64,000 nt of DNA from Enoplosus armatus (lineage: Eukaryota > Chordata > Actinopteri > Centrarchiformes > Enoplosidae). Made by a program: the position numbers and the translations under genes. The notes below the pieces were generated by a model, which was not told the origin of the DNA, searched no databases, and was given only the letters and a program-made list of their open reading frames with translations. Shown piece after piece: positions 44,595-57,539 of this stretch. Position 1 is the stretch's first letter. The number at the start of each line of letters is the position of its first letter. The stretch lies in NCBI RefSeq assembly GCF_043641665.1, contig NC_092191.1:21814566-21878565 (forward strand), in the 5' to 3' direction.

Positions 44595-45242
44595 AGGAAG
44601 GAAGTTTAACCTGCCACAAACAATGCTGGTTCACTTCTACACCGCCATTATAGAGTCCATCCTCACCCCCTCCATCACCGTCTGGTACGCTGCTGCCTCC
44701 ACCAAGGACAGACGCAGACTGCAGCGTATCATCCGCTCTGCAGAGAGGGTGATCGGCTGCAACCTTCCATCTCTTCAGGACCTGAGGAGAGCAGGGAAGA
44801 TCGCTGCCGACCCCTCCACCCCGGACACCATCTGTTCGACCCCCTCCCCTCTGGCGGGAGGCTGCGGTCCATCAGGACCAAAACCTCCCGCCACAAAAAC
44901 AGTTTCTTCCCCTCTGCAGTCAACCTGACGAATTTACATTGACCCCCCCCCCCCCCCCCCCGAACACAAACACTACTTATACGTTACATTAACGTACATC
45001 ACCCCTGTCCCCCCTGCGTTACATTAACGCACCCACTCCCTACTGGACACTTTACCTGGACACTTTACTTTATTCTTGTCACTGCACTGTTGTTATTTAT
45101 CTTATCTTATTTTTATTCTTATTCTTATTTTAGCTTTTATATTCTACTTATTTGTTATCAAAACAATAGCACCTTCAGACCACAGCAAATTCCTTGTAAT
45201 GTATGTTACTTGGCAATAAACAGTTTCTGATTCTGATTCTGA
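44595..45242 (+). mobile_element. 5'-truncated Rex1/CR1-like LINE, copy 2 (3' end only)
   Basis: From AGGAAGTTTAACCTGCCACA onward this segment aligns with copy 1 from about 21,777 to its end. It includes the same 3' untranslated region, the AATAAA near 45,215 and the TTCTGA tail. Only the last 650 bp or so are present. It differs from copy 1 by substitutions, a 20-base C run at 44,942-44,961 where copy 1 has a short C run, and indels described under the pseudogene. Confidence 0.92.
44623..44928 (+). pseudogene. LINE reverse-transcriptase C-terminal fragment
   Basis: [20 protein letters not shown], then [20 protein letters not shown] and [14 protein letters not shown] are almost identical to copy 1. 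Relative to copy 1, 18 bases encoding about six residues are missing after LQDL, between two AGGACCTG/AGGACCCTG repeats, consistent with slippage. One base is also lost in the run CCCCTCCC before ACCCCGGACACC, which shifts the frame. It retains 14 bases (44,852-44,865) that copy 1 lacks. It has no catalytic residues. Confidence 0.85.
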
Positions 45243-47259
45243 TAAGTCTGCCATTGGCCAACTATTTCAGTCGGAATGCCCCCCCCCCCCCGCTATCTGC
45301 GTTGTGCAAAAGGCACCGTCGCTGCATTCTGTTGCTTAATGCCACCCAATACAATTGTGATTGGCGTCTTTCTGTGGCCCCAAGTGTCCAAAAATTTTAA
45401 TGTATAAATGCACGCTTACTGCCAATGAAATTAGCAGCATCAACTTCAAATACCGTCCTTTACATGTATTTTGTTTCTACTTCACCATAATCACACTTGG
45501 CTTGAAACCCGTGGTCCTTTAGTGTGTGTGACGTGTTTTTTTTTTTGTTTGTTTGGCCATGGCTTTTGTACATACACATCATGTATACCTACAAGCCCAA
45601 AGGGTCACTTCTGTTTTAAAAGACAGCCATAAACATTTCTTGAGCCCGTTGAAGCAGCAGAATGATTTCAGCTTTATTGATAATTTCAGGCTTACTGGCA
45701 GGTACTGGCAGGTACAGGGTCAGGCTTGAGCACAAAGGGACGAGGTGCCTGGCAACTTTGACAAACTGGCAGAGGAGCAGTGCATCTGGGCCGGTATATA
45801 TTCATGAGTGGCTGATGAGGGAACGGGGTGCAGGTGGGGAGATGGGCAGGGACACCCAGGTGAGGGGAATGAGGTGATTGCAGGGCAGGTGGGAGTGGCA
45901 GGATCCGCAGTGAAAGGAGAAAAGTCAGAGGGCATCTGGTGGACAGGTGAGGAATAACGCTGAAAGGGCCTGGGAAAGTGGAAATGTGGCTGGGAGGCAG
46001 AATGAGCAGGAATGTACACAAAGGAGGTGGACATCGTGACACAAGTTGCGCCAAGGACAGATATTCAAGTCACAGACACATTTATGGGGTGTAAACGTTC
46101 CAAACCACCAGCATTGCACTGATGGGAAAGCCCTAACAGCAGCCTCGGTTGCAGTTACTTTGCAACAGCAGCATCAATCCACCGTTGTGACAATTCCCAG
46201 TCCCGAGTCTATTAGCTCGAGATGGGATTGTGAGGGAACACGGTGGGATGGAGAAACTGGTAATGTGTGGAGCTGGGAACGCCACCCCCCTACACCCCCC
46301 CACCACCCACCACCTCATGGTTCTTGAGTCAGTCTGTTTAAATAGCAGGGAGACTGAGCCCATCCATCACCATGGGAATCTCATTTCCACCAAGTGTCCG
46401 ATGCAAATGAACAGCGCTTGCAATCGGGGGGGGGGGGCTGTTGTTTTGCCAATAGTGGCAGAGGAGCAGGAGGGATGCTAGCTCATCCGTCTTGGCTTTG
46501 AGTAAACAAAGCGTCGCTCAGATGAGGGGCTCTATTCACATGTGCATAGCCAAGCTGGGTGCACTGTTTGCCATTCATTAGTATTTGTTAGCAGTGTTAT
46601 TTTCGGGTTGGGAGCAATTACAGTACTTTCATTGAGGATTAGTGAATACAGTGCAGCATTTATTCTGCCTCGTGTCTTCATCTCTAACATTTAGAGACAG
46701 ATGGAGGCGAGAAAGGGTGAAAGGGAGAGAGAAGAAGACGGATGTCTCTCTATTGTAATTCAACTTATCTCTCCGCACTGCGTAACCTTTTCAGCAGTGA
46801 CAACAAGCCCCTTTTTATAGCTCTTTTTTTTTTCTTTTTTTTTTTAATCAAATAGTCCCAGGAAAGAAGGAGCGCCAGGAACTAAACTCAGGAACAAAAG
46901 GGTGCTTTCGGTTTTCGGCGTAATGAAACGTTTGGTTCAGTTCGTTTGGGCGAGTGTGAAAACTGTGAGTCGAACTGGACCCAGACCACCCGAAAGGGGA
47001 TCTCCTAATATTAAACAGTGGTGTGCACGAACCCAGCTCAGTCAGTTATCTTCATGTCAAATTGCGCTTCATTCCTAGAATATTCAGTGGTTTCTCCCAT
47101 TTTCTTACAAAAAGTGGATTTTTCTTCCCACTCTGTCTTTACAAATTAAGTACTTTGTCCTTGTCGTCTAGAATGGCACATGGAAGCGTTTTCAGGTCTG
47201 ACACCCCATTCAGCCGGACGACAACATTTTTGTCAGGGACTTGCAAACTGTTACAAATG
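45243..47259. other. Non-coding stretch, no gene seen
   Basis: Paired opposed frames at 45,692-46,119 are proline/serine-rich products of GC-rich DNA and have no domain. About 46,900-47,010 holds TTTGGTTCAGTTCGTTTGGG and ACTGGACCCAGACCACC, words I associate with a teleost dispersed repeat, at low confidence. Short C and G tracts occur at about 45,279-45,290 and 46,427-46,437. Confidence 0.45.
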
Positions 47260-47420
47260 ATGTGACAACACTGTGGCTAAGGTTTGGTTAGGGTTAGGCA
47301 CAAAAACAACCTGGTTCGATTTAGGGAAACCTTGTGGTTCGCGTTACAATGACGTGACATTATTAAGGCAAAAGGGAGGCACGCGGTTAGGGTTATGGTA
47401 CAATCATGGTCGTGATTTAA
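47260..47420 (+). repeat. Dispersed repeat family B, copy 3
   Basis: AAGGTTTGGTTAGGGTTAGG, CACAAAAACAACCTGGTTCG and ATTTAGGGAAACCTTGTGG repeat the family B skeleton; a further GGTTAGGGTTATGGT follows at about 47,384. Confidence 0.6.
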
Positions 47421-48685
47421 AAAAAAAAAAACGTTGGCTGATGGTTGATCGGTTATTTCTTTCACGAGTTCTTTGTGAACGCACAAGATAAGTTACTACA
47501 TACTTGCAGTAAAGTACTCAAGGCTTTGCTGTCAGTCTCCAGAAATTGTGTTTCCACGCGTGGGTCCATTCAGTGCTGATGAAACTGTCCAATGAATCCA
47601 TTACCTGTCAGGCGATATGACTGCATATTTACAGGTTAATTGGTATTAGACGAGTGTGGATATGAAATGGACCAAATGCAGCAATGGGTCATTTTGTCCA
47701 AATTAACTGAACTGCAGGTAAAAGCAACCCAAAGGTCCATTTTACGCATTCCTGGTTGCATTTCTATCGCATCTGTTGAACCCTGAAAATGAGGTCAATT
47801 AGATTAACAGAAAGTAAGTACAATGTTTTTGAGAGACACACCGACTTCATATCTTTACTTAAATATCAACAAGCATTGCAAGAAATTCACATTCCTAGTT
47901 CCATTATTGATATCGCTGACCCCCTGCTGTTTGCTTATTGTGTGAATGAATGCTGCGCACAAGGCTGGTCCATCTGGTCACAAACAGGTAACGTTCCTTA
48001 AAAAAGGTTCCCGGAAAAGTTCCGGTAGTGGAAACGGGCTGACAAAAAAAAAAAAAGAGCTTTACACATTCCTGATGAAAAAGACCTATTATGCAGTGCA
48101 GAAGAACCCAATCGGGCAAATTAGACTGGTTTTTAAGACGCGTGTCATGAGTTCCTAAAAAGGTTCCTGTAAAAGTTCCTGTGGTGAAAAAAACCTTGAT
48201 ATTATATTCTTCCATGTCTGACTTTTCAAATGTTAGGAGGAAAAATACACTGTTGAGTAAACAGTGACAAGGAGGAATGTTCAGCTGCGCAGCGTGGCCC
48301 TTTATAGCAAGAGTTCTTGTTGCTGTTTAAGGGTCTAAATCTGATACAGGAAACAGCCCTGTGGTTGTTATCTCAACTGTCATCTAATCAAATGATTGTG
48401 TTGGGTTGCTTCGACATGAGGCACTACACGTGTCTTATCAGCAGAGATCTGATGGGCAGTTTCTCTGGCCGACAGCTTGGTGTGTTTCCGAAATCGCTTT
48501 CACAACCTCTGGCATTTCCTTTTGCAGAGATTTTCGTGAGAACAAAAGGGAACTTTTCCTCCCTCTGCCCCCCCGTTTCTCTGTCTGTCTGTCTGTCTTT
48601 TTTTTGCCCTCCTTAGTCTCCCACGCCAGCAGAGTGGCATTGCAGATTGTGATCTGATTCCTTAAACACCGTCCTCATATATCCT

Positions 48686-48718
<33 letters not shown>

Positions 48719-49393
48719 ATTTGCTGCCGAGGGATCTAGACCGGAGAATTGCAAGACAGCGGCGGCCCGGCTGACACTGAGGGATGAGAAAGCAATAAAG
48801 CTACTGAGACACTTTTTCATTCTCTATCTCTCTCTCTCTTTAGCACACACACACACACACACACATTACACCGTGTGGCTAAAAGCATATTCTGTTACGG
48901 TCTGAGTGCATGTCCTTTGCCTGCTTGAGCACAGGTACAGTTGCATACAAATGTTCTCCCGCATGCACAGTAACGAATAGCAAATTGTGAAAAATGACTA
49001 AAGGGATGAAAAATGACAAAAAAAAAACAACAACTTCGTTACAATAATAAACGCTCACCATAAGTAATATTTTGTATGGTACAAATTAAAAATGAATGTG
49101 TTATCTATTAATTGGACATCATTTAGCGCAGAGATAGATAATACGCGATGTGCGGTATGGCGTGCAGTGTGTATAATTAAATGAAAACTCAATATCATTC
49201 ATTTCACTCATGTTAAGTCAGTAATGGTGAGGAGTGCTGGATGTAAATGTGTCCCACGAGTGTAACCATTCACTCACTGAAGGCTTACTGTAAACTGCAT
49301 CTCCAGCATATCAGGTCTGATTTTTATTTTTATTTTTTTGCTAAGAAATCAGTATTTATATCCCTGATGTTTGTGTAAAAAAAAAGAGAAAAG

Positions 49394-49431
<38 letters not shown>

Positions 49432-49639
49432 CTGCAGTGTCGTTGTTGTTGTGACGATGTCGCTACTGTAAAAGCTGTTTTGACAGTCTGGTCATTTTTC
49501 ATCACTACAACTGGTTCAGACACTGTTTCTACACATACAAGTGGGGTCAAGATGCTTCCATTTTGCGTGTGCTTCGAATGTAATACTACTTTTCTTTTTT
49601 TTTTCATTACAAATGATAATATCAGCTTGACAATTTGAG
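47421..49639. other. Non-coding stretch with CA and AT microsatellites
   Basis: Two related phrases, AAAAGGTTCCCGGAAAAGTT (48,002) and AAAAGGTTCCTGTAAAAGTT (48,159), are 157 bases apart. (CA)n runs lie at 48,688-48,716 and 48,844-48,865, and (AT)n at 49,396-49,428. No gene is supported. Confidence 0.5.
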
Positions 49640-49860
49640 TGAAAAGTTGAATCTTTGAACAAAGGAACAGGAATTCCAGAGAATCTTAGTATTTGGTATG
49701 TCCCCCTTTTTGCTTTTAATGACAGCAAGTTTGTGCAAAACCCGATGACCCGTGTTATCCCAGCGTGATTTGACCAAAGGGCTGATGTGAGTAGGCAACC
49801 CCCCCCCGAGACTTGAATATTCTCTCCACCATGTTTCACTGTTAGTTTGATGTGGTATCA
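49640..49860. mobile_element. Possible Tc1/mariner-like fossil
   Basis: TAGTATTTGGTATGTCCCCC followed by TTTTTGCTTTTAATGACAGC resembles the leader segment of several teleost Tc1-like elements. The element at 63.7 kb has the analogous phrase ATTTTGTACGACCTCC then TTTGGCCCTGATGACAGC. Terminal repeats and a transposase frame are not visible, so the call is tentative. Confidence 0.35.
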
Positions 49861-50540
49861 TTCTCTCTCCTGTTCATCTCCTTACATACATCCGTCATCC
49901 ATTGTAAAACGCTGGTGTTTCTTAGCCCACCCCAAGCCTCCACTTTAATTGCGTATTAAAATCACAAAAACAAAACTCTCTGCAGGTCTGATCCATTACC
50001 TCGCTGTTGAGTCTTGTTCATGTTATTTAGCTAGCTAGCGGTTGGCCGACGTTTGCCAGCTACTGTAGCTGCTTGAATTCGAGCCACTCGGAGAAGCTAA
50101 CAAGTATGCAATGTAGCGTTCCTTAGCTGGCGAGGCGACAGAGTATTTTCACCCACCTATTCACATGTATCATTGCCGCCTACTGGCCATTCTTGGTATT
50201 GCTGGTTGAACATACAAACTGGACTGATAAGGAACACTGCTATAACAGATATTATTACAATTACTATTAATATAATTATTTAAAACATTTGAACACGCTG
50301 GTACAACCCTTTAGTTATTCACTTATCAGTTATCTAGTATATAGAATAGTAATTAGTTTCCTTTATATACATATAATGTAATGTTAGCTGTTACAACAGT
50401 ATGTTTGGCGGCACCTGTATTGTCCCCTTCTGGTATTGCTTGTGAGAAATCTTTATGTTCATTGCCCCGCCCCCCAACAGTGAAATGAAATATGGACCCT
50501 TGGTGAGTACTTAATGTGCTGATGTGTCTTGCTGTTGGTG

Positions 50541-50579
<39 letters not shown>

Positions 50580-51114
50580 GCCTCATGTCAGGCTGCATTC
50601 AGCAGGGTTAAGTAACAGGGTCGATGTGTTTCACCCTCTGCGATCTTAAAGATGTGACACGATCCTCAACACCTACTGTATGTAATCTGATGTAAACCTT
50701 GCGCCAACTGCCGTGGTCCTCATTTAATCTGATGTAACTGGCTCATGAGAGTGCAACAGATTTTAAATCTGATCCTGCAAATGAATACATTTGATCCGTT
50801 CGATTGTCTCAACCTCAGACTGAGAATCTGGTGAATGTTTTCACCCAGTAAAAGGCAATAACAATTTGAAAATTCGACTATCAACAATCTGAAAGACGTT
50901 AATGATGTCTAATGATTTATTTCGTGGGTGCAAAGAAGCATATATTCAATTGAGACAAAAAAATGTGGCATTGTTGAATCATTACTTATTATTGCTATCA
51001 TTATTAGTATCAACAGTATCACCTTAGATTTACAGAACTTCATTGAAAACATCTAGAAATATGTCCAGAAATCAAACAGCTTTTTAACAAAAACACTTTT
51101 TTTTTTAAACAAGA
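49861..51114. other. Non-coding stretch, no gene seen
   Basis: Contains (TG)n at 50,546-50,579. No domain-bearing frame and no recognised transposon. Confidence 0.55.
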
Positions 51115-51430
51115 CATGCTAGTGGTGCTTTGAGCTAAATGCTGACGTCAACATGCTAAAATTCTTGATGCTAAGCAGGTATAATGTTTACCATGTTCGC
51201 CATCTTAAGTTAGCATGTTAGCATGCTAACATCCATGCTAATTAGCACCAAACACAAAGTATAGCTGAGGCTGATGGGAATGTCATTGTCATTACCTTTG
51301 CAGGTGTTTGGTCACAAACCAAAGCATCGAACTGACGATGAAAGATCTGAGCATCAGCAAATTTATTGCACTTCATCCTGTGCGAAGTTTCATTGCAGTC
51401 CATCCGGCTGTTGACATTGCCACCCCTCGA
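51115..51430 (-). repeat. Dispersed repeat family A, copy 5 (minus orientation)
   Basis: GGTGCTTTGAGCTAAATGCT, AGCATGTTAGCATGCTAACA, GCTAATTAGCACCAAACAC, GCTGAGGCTGATGGGAATG and GGTGTTTGGTCACAAACC are the complement of the family A order. This is the best preserved copy in the window. Confidence 0.8.
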
Positions 51431-52699
51431 GTCATGCCACCAGCGTGGCTAAAAAGAAAAGCAAAGCCATTACACTTTTATCGGGATATGCATTCGCATC
51501 ATTCTGTTTAGTGAAGCCCTCGGAAACTAAACTACATGACGATTTCCTCTGAAAACCCTACTGCCTGAAAGCCACTTGACTGTGGTAGTGGAATTGGTAA
51601 ACCATTGTCAGTTAATATACAGACCTTTGAGTGCAGAGTATCCATTCACTGCAAGTGCAAAAACCTGCAGGCAGGATGAGAGCATCCCTCCTGTGCCTGG
51701 AGCACATCAGCTTGTTTGCGTTTGTTTTTGTCGGCTTCATTCCGCCTCGTTCCAAGACACCGATATTGGTTTCGAGAAAATGAAGCAAGAGAAGCTGCAC
51801 TGCACATGTGGAATTGTAACGAGCCTTGTTATTGACTTGTTGCAGAATGCATTCGACTTTAGGAAGACATATTGTGTTAAAATAGCAATCAAAAAAGCAG
51901 CGCGTGTTATCGACGAATGGAAAGACACAACACATGTGAGAGGGGGTTAATAATTCACACCACAGGCTGACTCAAACAACAACAACAAGAATACATACAA
52001 TGGGCTAATGTTGTTTATTCTTGTTGCAGTTCAACGTAAGAGCTAAACAGAAATTGCACAAACGGAAGGCAAAATAATACATTCAACTCTGTTAGCACCA
52101 GAAAGTTGGCAAATAGGCTCCATTAAATGAACTTCAAATTATCAGACACAAATAAATGCAATTAACATGCCTTGTTGCCACTCTCAACCGGAGCCAGACT
52201 CTCTTTATAACCAACCCCCCCCCCCCCCCTTTGTCCTTCACACTTGTTTCTCTACCCGTACTCTTGTTTACCGTTTCTGCACTGTTTTCTCAATGCATAG
52301 TGTCCTTTCAAAATCAAGTTCCGCTTTCACAGGAAGTAACAAAATAAGAGCAATCTGACAAATACATTACAAGTACAAACTTAACATATTAATCACATTG
52401 TGCACATTTACATACAGTACATATGACGATAGCAGCTCAGGAAGTCACAGCTTGCATTTGAATGCGGACCGTCAGACTGTCTTTGATTCTACAACCAGTT
52501 AAACATATCCCCATGTGTGTGTTGCCAGTAATTGCTCAAACTCATTTCTTGATGATGAGTCTTCAGTGTTGCTTCCCTCTATTGTCGGGGGGGGGGGGGG
52601 GCTGTTATAGCTCTGAGCTACTAGAATGAAGATTAACTTTCAGCAGCAATAATCTCTCAATGGAGAGCTAATGAAGTAAGAGGCTGAAGTGCCATGTTG

Positions 52700-52736
<37 letters not shown>

Positions 52737-52865
52737 TGGGGGGGTGTATGTCCATTTAACTGTTCTACACAAAGGATGGATTAGAGGATGAGGAGGCCCC
52801 CGTGGACAGAGCCATCCAAAGCCAACCGACATTAATCTGTGATTTAACAAAACAGCACAGAGCAG
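51431..52865. other. Non-coding stretch, no gene seen
   Basis: The plus-strand frame 51,576-51,950 has no recognisable domain and overlaps a minus-strand frame of similar length. A G tract lies at about 52,587-52,600 and (TG)n at 52,702-52,735. Confidence 0.5.
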
Positions 52866-53150
52866 GCACGGCGGTGCTTTGAGCTAAACGCTAACGTCAG
52901 CATGCTAACATGCTCGAAATGACAATGCTAACAGACAGGTGTTTGGCAGGCGTAATGTTCAAGTTCACCATCGTAGTTCAGCGTGTTCACATGCTGGCAT
53001 TTGCCGAAAACACTGACGAGAATCAGTTAGCTCTTGGTCAACACAAATCCGTTTTGCAGGTATGTGGTCACAAACCGAAGTGCGATATTGGCGCTACATG
53101 TATAAATGTCACGACAGTCCATCCAAATATCAATACATTTCGCTTAAAAT
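52866..53150 (-). repeat. Dispersed repeat family A, copy 6 (minus orientation)
   Basis: GGCGGTGCTTTGAGCTAAAC, GTCAGCATGCTAACATGCTC and GCAGGTATGTGGTCACAAAC follow the family A minus order. The copy is more diverged than copy 5. Confidence 0.7.
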
Positions 53151-55195
53151 GAAGTGTGTTCCTGAGGCTCACTTTCCCTATTCTAAGACTCCGATATCAT
53201 ACAGCAGCTGTTGAAACCTTTGTGATTTTACAAAGTTAAACAACACCTTTTTAGCATACAAAGAAACTACAGCTCCCATCATACTAAAGTCATGTCTGCT
53301 CCGAGGCTGGTTATTTAGTTGTTAGCGTGGCTACAAATGTCAATGGGATTGTAAATGAGGTTCTCTTGAGCAGAACTCAAGCGTTCCGGTTTCACTTCAA
53401 TGTCACCCCCATTGACCACATTTAATAAGGACCTCTAATTCTTGATGGTAGAAATGTTTTCCTATCGGTTGATTTGCTGGTGAAGGCTGTGAGATGCAGT
53501 TGAAAACTTTGGAAAAGCTCGTAAGCGTGACCTTGACTCAAGATTATTTAGTCAAATTACTATTTCAAGAATGAATTTCAGTTGTAGAACCGCATTCTTT
53601 CTTTTTTCAAGATGAAGTAGTAGTAATCTTCTGAACTTCAGTTTCATTCGAGGTATTCACTCTTGTAAATCAGAGGCCACCAGCGTCTGGCCCCATTGGC
53701 CCTGTTGGTAATCCTTCCTTGTCTACAAAGAGCTTGGTGAAATGGTCAGGTTGCCGTGCCTCAGCCTGAGCAAGTCCAAATTTGATCTGATAGTTTGTGG
53801 TGTTTTAAAAGCACGCAGATGTAGCCATAGACACACTGGGATGTCATTGACCAGTTGAATTTCTTAGCATTCAAATTGTGTATCACTTCAGTTCACTTGG
53901 AAAGGATGTTAAAAGCTGCTGCCAAAAGCAGAATACCTCAGTTTTGGGTGGTCAAACACCTTGTCGGCTCCATTTGTCGCCAGGTCCGGTCTGAGGTCGG
54001 TTACTGCCATCTCTTGTCAAACAGTGAGCATCCTCCAATCCCTGGCCGTGTTCAGTTATACGTGACGTTTGCATTATAAAAGACTGATGCAGACAAAGCA
54101 GTAGAATGTTGAAATCTTTTGCAAAATGCAGCAGGCAGGTGATTGGGGTTACCCCCCAGCCTCGGTTCCTGGGAAAGCAACGATTGCTTCTCAGAATGCC
54201 CTTGAAACCTGTGACTTCCACAGTTACCGCTCTTTGTCTGTAGAAATTCAGCTAGTTGTAATACATGGCTTTAAGGATTGGACTTGTCCATACTTTCGTC
54301 ACACCCCTGAGGATGTAATATTGGGATGACCTTTCCAATATCACAGAGGAATACATCTACAGCCCTGAATAATCCCATGGTGGCAGTGTCACTGCACAGT
54401 CAATCACAGAAAGGTTGAAAGCGCATTGAGTAGTCTGCAGGCAGTATCAGTTTGTGGCATGTGCATTGATTCAATAGGCCACTGCTGAGTGAATGTGTGA
54501 TCAAGCGGACAACGTCGCTCAGAGCTTTCATTCAGTCTGCAGTATTCTACACTGATCTCAATACAGCCGTGAGGAACAAGTATCTACACACTCACGGTAA
54601 GTCCATGGTAACATGGGAAATACACGATCCATTCGGAGCACATAAAGAGTGAATGATGACACACAATGATCACAACTTATGGCCTTTTCATAAGATTATT
54701 AATTAAGTTAATGAGACATTAGGTGGTCATCTTTGTCAGTAGATAATACACAGAAAAACACATGTAGGTGTATAACAAGGGTTTTCTAATCATCATCAAG
54801 ACAGTTTCTCACCATTCTTCCATCCCCATGATGTAAGGTGGTCTGTTTGTGAACATTGACAACGCATTTAGTGGGCTCCTCTTTTCACAGCAAATAATAT
54901 TTACACGTAGCTTTAATCTGTAAATCAGCGCAGTCAACCTGGGTGAACTTTGACGGGCGCATGTGTTGCTCATGCAGGTGTGTGGTCTGCATTTGTCTCT
55001 TGGAGTGGACAGGGTTTGCACCGATCGCCCTTTAATCTTCTGACTAATCTTGGCAACGGATCAAAAGAGAATTTCTTCAGCAGCGCTACTGTTTTGGTAG
55101 CGGAGGCTGCTGCTTGTCAGAGTACATGTCTGATACAAACCGACAAGCTGCTGTCTCTCTCTCTCACACGCCCACTCAACAACCCCCCCACCCCC

Positions 55196-55231
<36 letters not shown>

Positions 55232-55754
55232 AAACACACCAAAACGCACACTCCCCTAAGCTGAGAAGCTGTCCTGCATCATAACTCACCGCTCCCTCTG
55301 AAGACATGATGAGGGACAGGAGCACGCCACATCCCGCGTTGCGTAACGCTAAGTGATGTCACCATTTTGCATCCCATCATCAAACACTCGGGATGCAAAA
55401 TGGCACTGGAAATCACGTCATGTTTCATTTCAATTTTTTGACAAAAAAGAAAACACACACCCACATTACGCAGCTTTCTATGCAGTTTCCCCGTCGACAA
55501 GTTCTGCGAGTGCTCGGAGCAGAGCCCCTGCAGTGGCTGCTGGGAAAGTGAGTTTTTTTTTTTACAATCCCGGATTAGCGGAACCCGGCGATTGAGACTA
55601 AACCACTGGAAGTGGTGATCACAGCGTGGCATGGGAGGAGAGTTTAGGTCTGTTACCATCGTGACGGGGTCGTGTTAGCCAGCAGTCGTTCACGGCTCAG
55701 CAGACAATTATGTAAGAACAAGCCGGGTCAATGAGGCAGAAAGGAGTGTGTGTG

Positions 55755-55789
<35 letters not shown>

Positions 55790-56767
55790 CAGTGATGTGA
55801 GGGACCAATGTGCACAGGATATATGCCTACATTTAGCTTCACTATTTGCCTCACTGCCCATTGCTCACTTGTGACTGCCCATTCAGAACAAAGAGAGATG
55901 GAAAAAGAGCATTTTAAATGACATCAAACTGCCCACTTCTCCAGATCTACGTGCCAAAAACCCAAAATAGGCCCTCAGCCTCAGGGCTGGCAGTGGGAGG
56001 GCCAGGCGAAACTCATGGCTCACATATCGGGCCTGTAAAGTGAAACAGATTCAAATCAAAGTCAGACAGTTGGCATGCCATATTTTATTATATCATAATG
56101 TAACATATGGTATGCAATCCCAATAAAAACAACAATTCTGGTCGTGCAGTACATTGCCCACTCACTGCACAAGCCTAGAGCTTATGCTACTTCATCCAGA
56201 CCCTTTGGATGGACCTGGAAATATTGATAATGTCTTCATCTGATAGTGGCAAATATGGAATTTCAATTCCATGTCACGTGTCACGATATTATATCATATT
56301 GTCTTTTGCTGTATGGTGTCATACAGACACGTGACACCCCAATTTTTCCTCACGACTGGACGTGATACCGCGTGACAGTGTGATGATAAACGACTGATTT
56401 ACATGCGGTTTGTGGTTTTGTGTGGCTTCGGTTTGCCCCAACATGCGTTGCGTGGTGGTTTTGGCTCTGAAGCAGTCCTGCAGGTTTCTCCGCCCCAGTT
56501 CCAACGGAGCCACGCTCTCTCCTGTCGTCCCTCTCAACTCTCCCAGTGACGCCGAAGAACACCGGGAGGCCTCTTTTTAACTGAGTTATTAGAAATCATG
56601 CAATGTGCGAAAGCAGTTGGGTGTTGTCAGACAGACAGACGAGCAGGCGGGGTGACTCACCAGCACAGACGGCCATGGAGGAACCGGGGACAGACGTGTA
56701 CACACTGTGTCTTACTGACAGAGACACCAGGAGCTGCTGCATTGCAGAGTGAAGCTATAAGTGCTGT

Positions 56768-56819
<52 letters not shown>

Positions 56820-56977
56820 GGAGAAAGTGAGAGTTTGTATATTCTGTAGTGTTTACAGTGACACACCTACTGTAATGAGCAAGTCACCCCCCCACCTCTA
56901 CTGTGTGTGTGTGTGTGTGTGTGTGTGAGGGAGGCAGAGACAAACAGAGTGATGTGGAAGTTGGTATATTACGCTGC

Positions 56978-57015
<38 letters not shown>

Positions 57016-57195
57016 CTCATATTCAAATTTGTTTGATCCTTTGCCATCCCAGCTAATAAATAATAGGGGACCATTTCCTCTGGCAGCCAGCCAGCCATCT
57101 GTTCACAGTCCACAGAGCACACGCACAGACAGACAAATGCACATAAACTACTGCTATAATTGAATAAAATATATGAAGAATGCCTGTTCTGCTTA

Positions 57196-57237
<42 letters not shown>

Positions 57238-57539
57238 CAAGTGATGTTATTGATGGGTGTGTGCTGCCGCGATCGCCATGATGGAGAACACTGCGATTCG
57301 ACCTCCTCCCTATGACTTCTGCGGAGGATAAGAAGTGAGAGTGTATCTTTTTTTGTTTATTTTGGAGGAGACGGGGGTTTGCACACACACTGAAAATGTT
57401 TCTGTGGTGCTAAGATGATGGCAGAAGGTACGTCCGAGGCAAATGTTTGACTTCAGCGTGCACTGACTCATAAGTAGAAGGTTTGTATAAGTGGAATGGG
57501 TGTGACTACTTGTGCAGTGCCAGTGTCTCTGCCTCCGTG
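53151..57539. other. Non-coding stretch with many microsatellites
   Basis: No recognisable gene. (CA)n at about 55,199-55,229 and (TG)n at 55,746-55,788 precede a dense cluster at 56,772-57,236. Frames at 53,855-54,329 and 55,279-55,659 have no domain. Confidence 0.5.
56772..57236. repeat. Cluster of three TG and one CA microsatellites
   Basis: (TG)n at 56,772-56,805 runs into (GA)n to 56,819. Further TG tracts lie at 56,902-56,928 and 56,979-57,010, and a (CA)n tract at 57,197-57,236. The last is inverted relative to the first three, so pairing between them is possible. Confidence 0.95.

Noticed and set aside
45692..46119. Three overlapping proline/serine-rich minus-strand frames
   Set aside because: Several frames are open at once through low-complexity GC-rich DNA, which is not how a real exon looks.
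46800..46850. Poly-T tract as a poly(A) retroposon tail on the minus strand
   Set aside because: No element body or target duplication could be found beside it.
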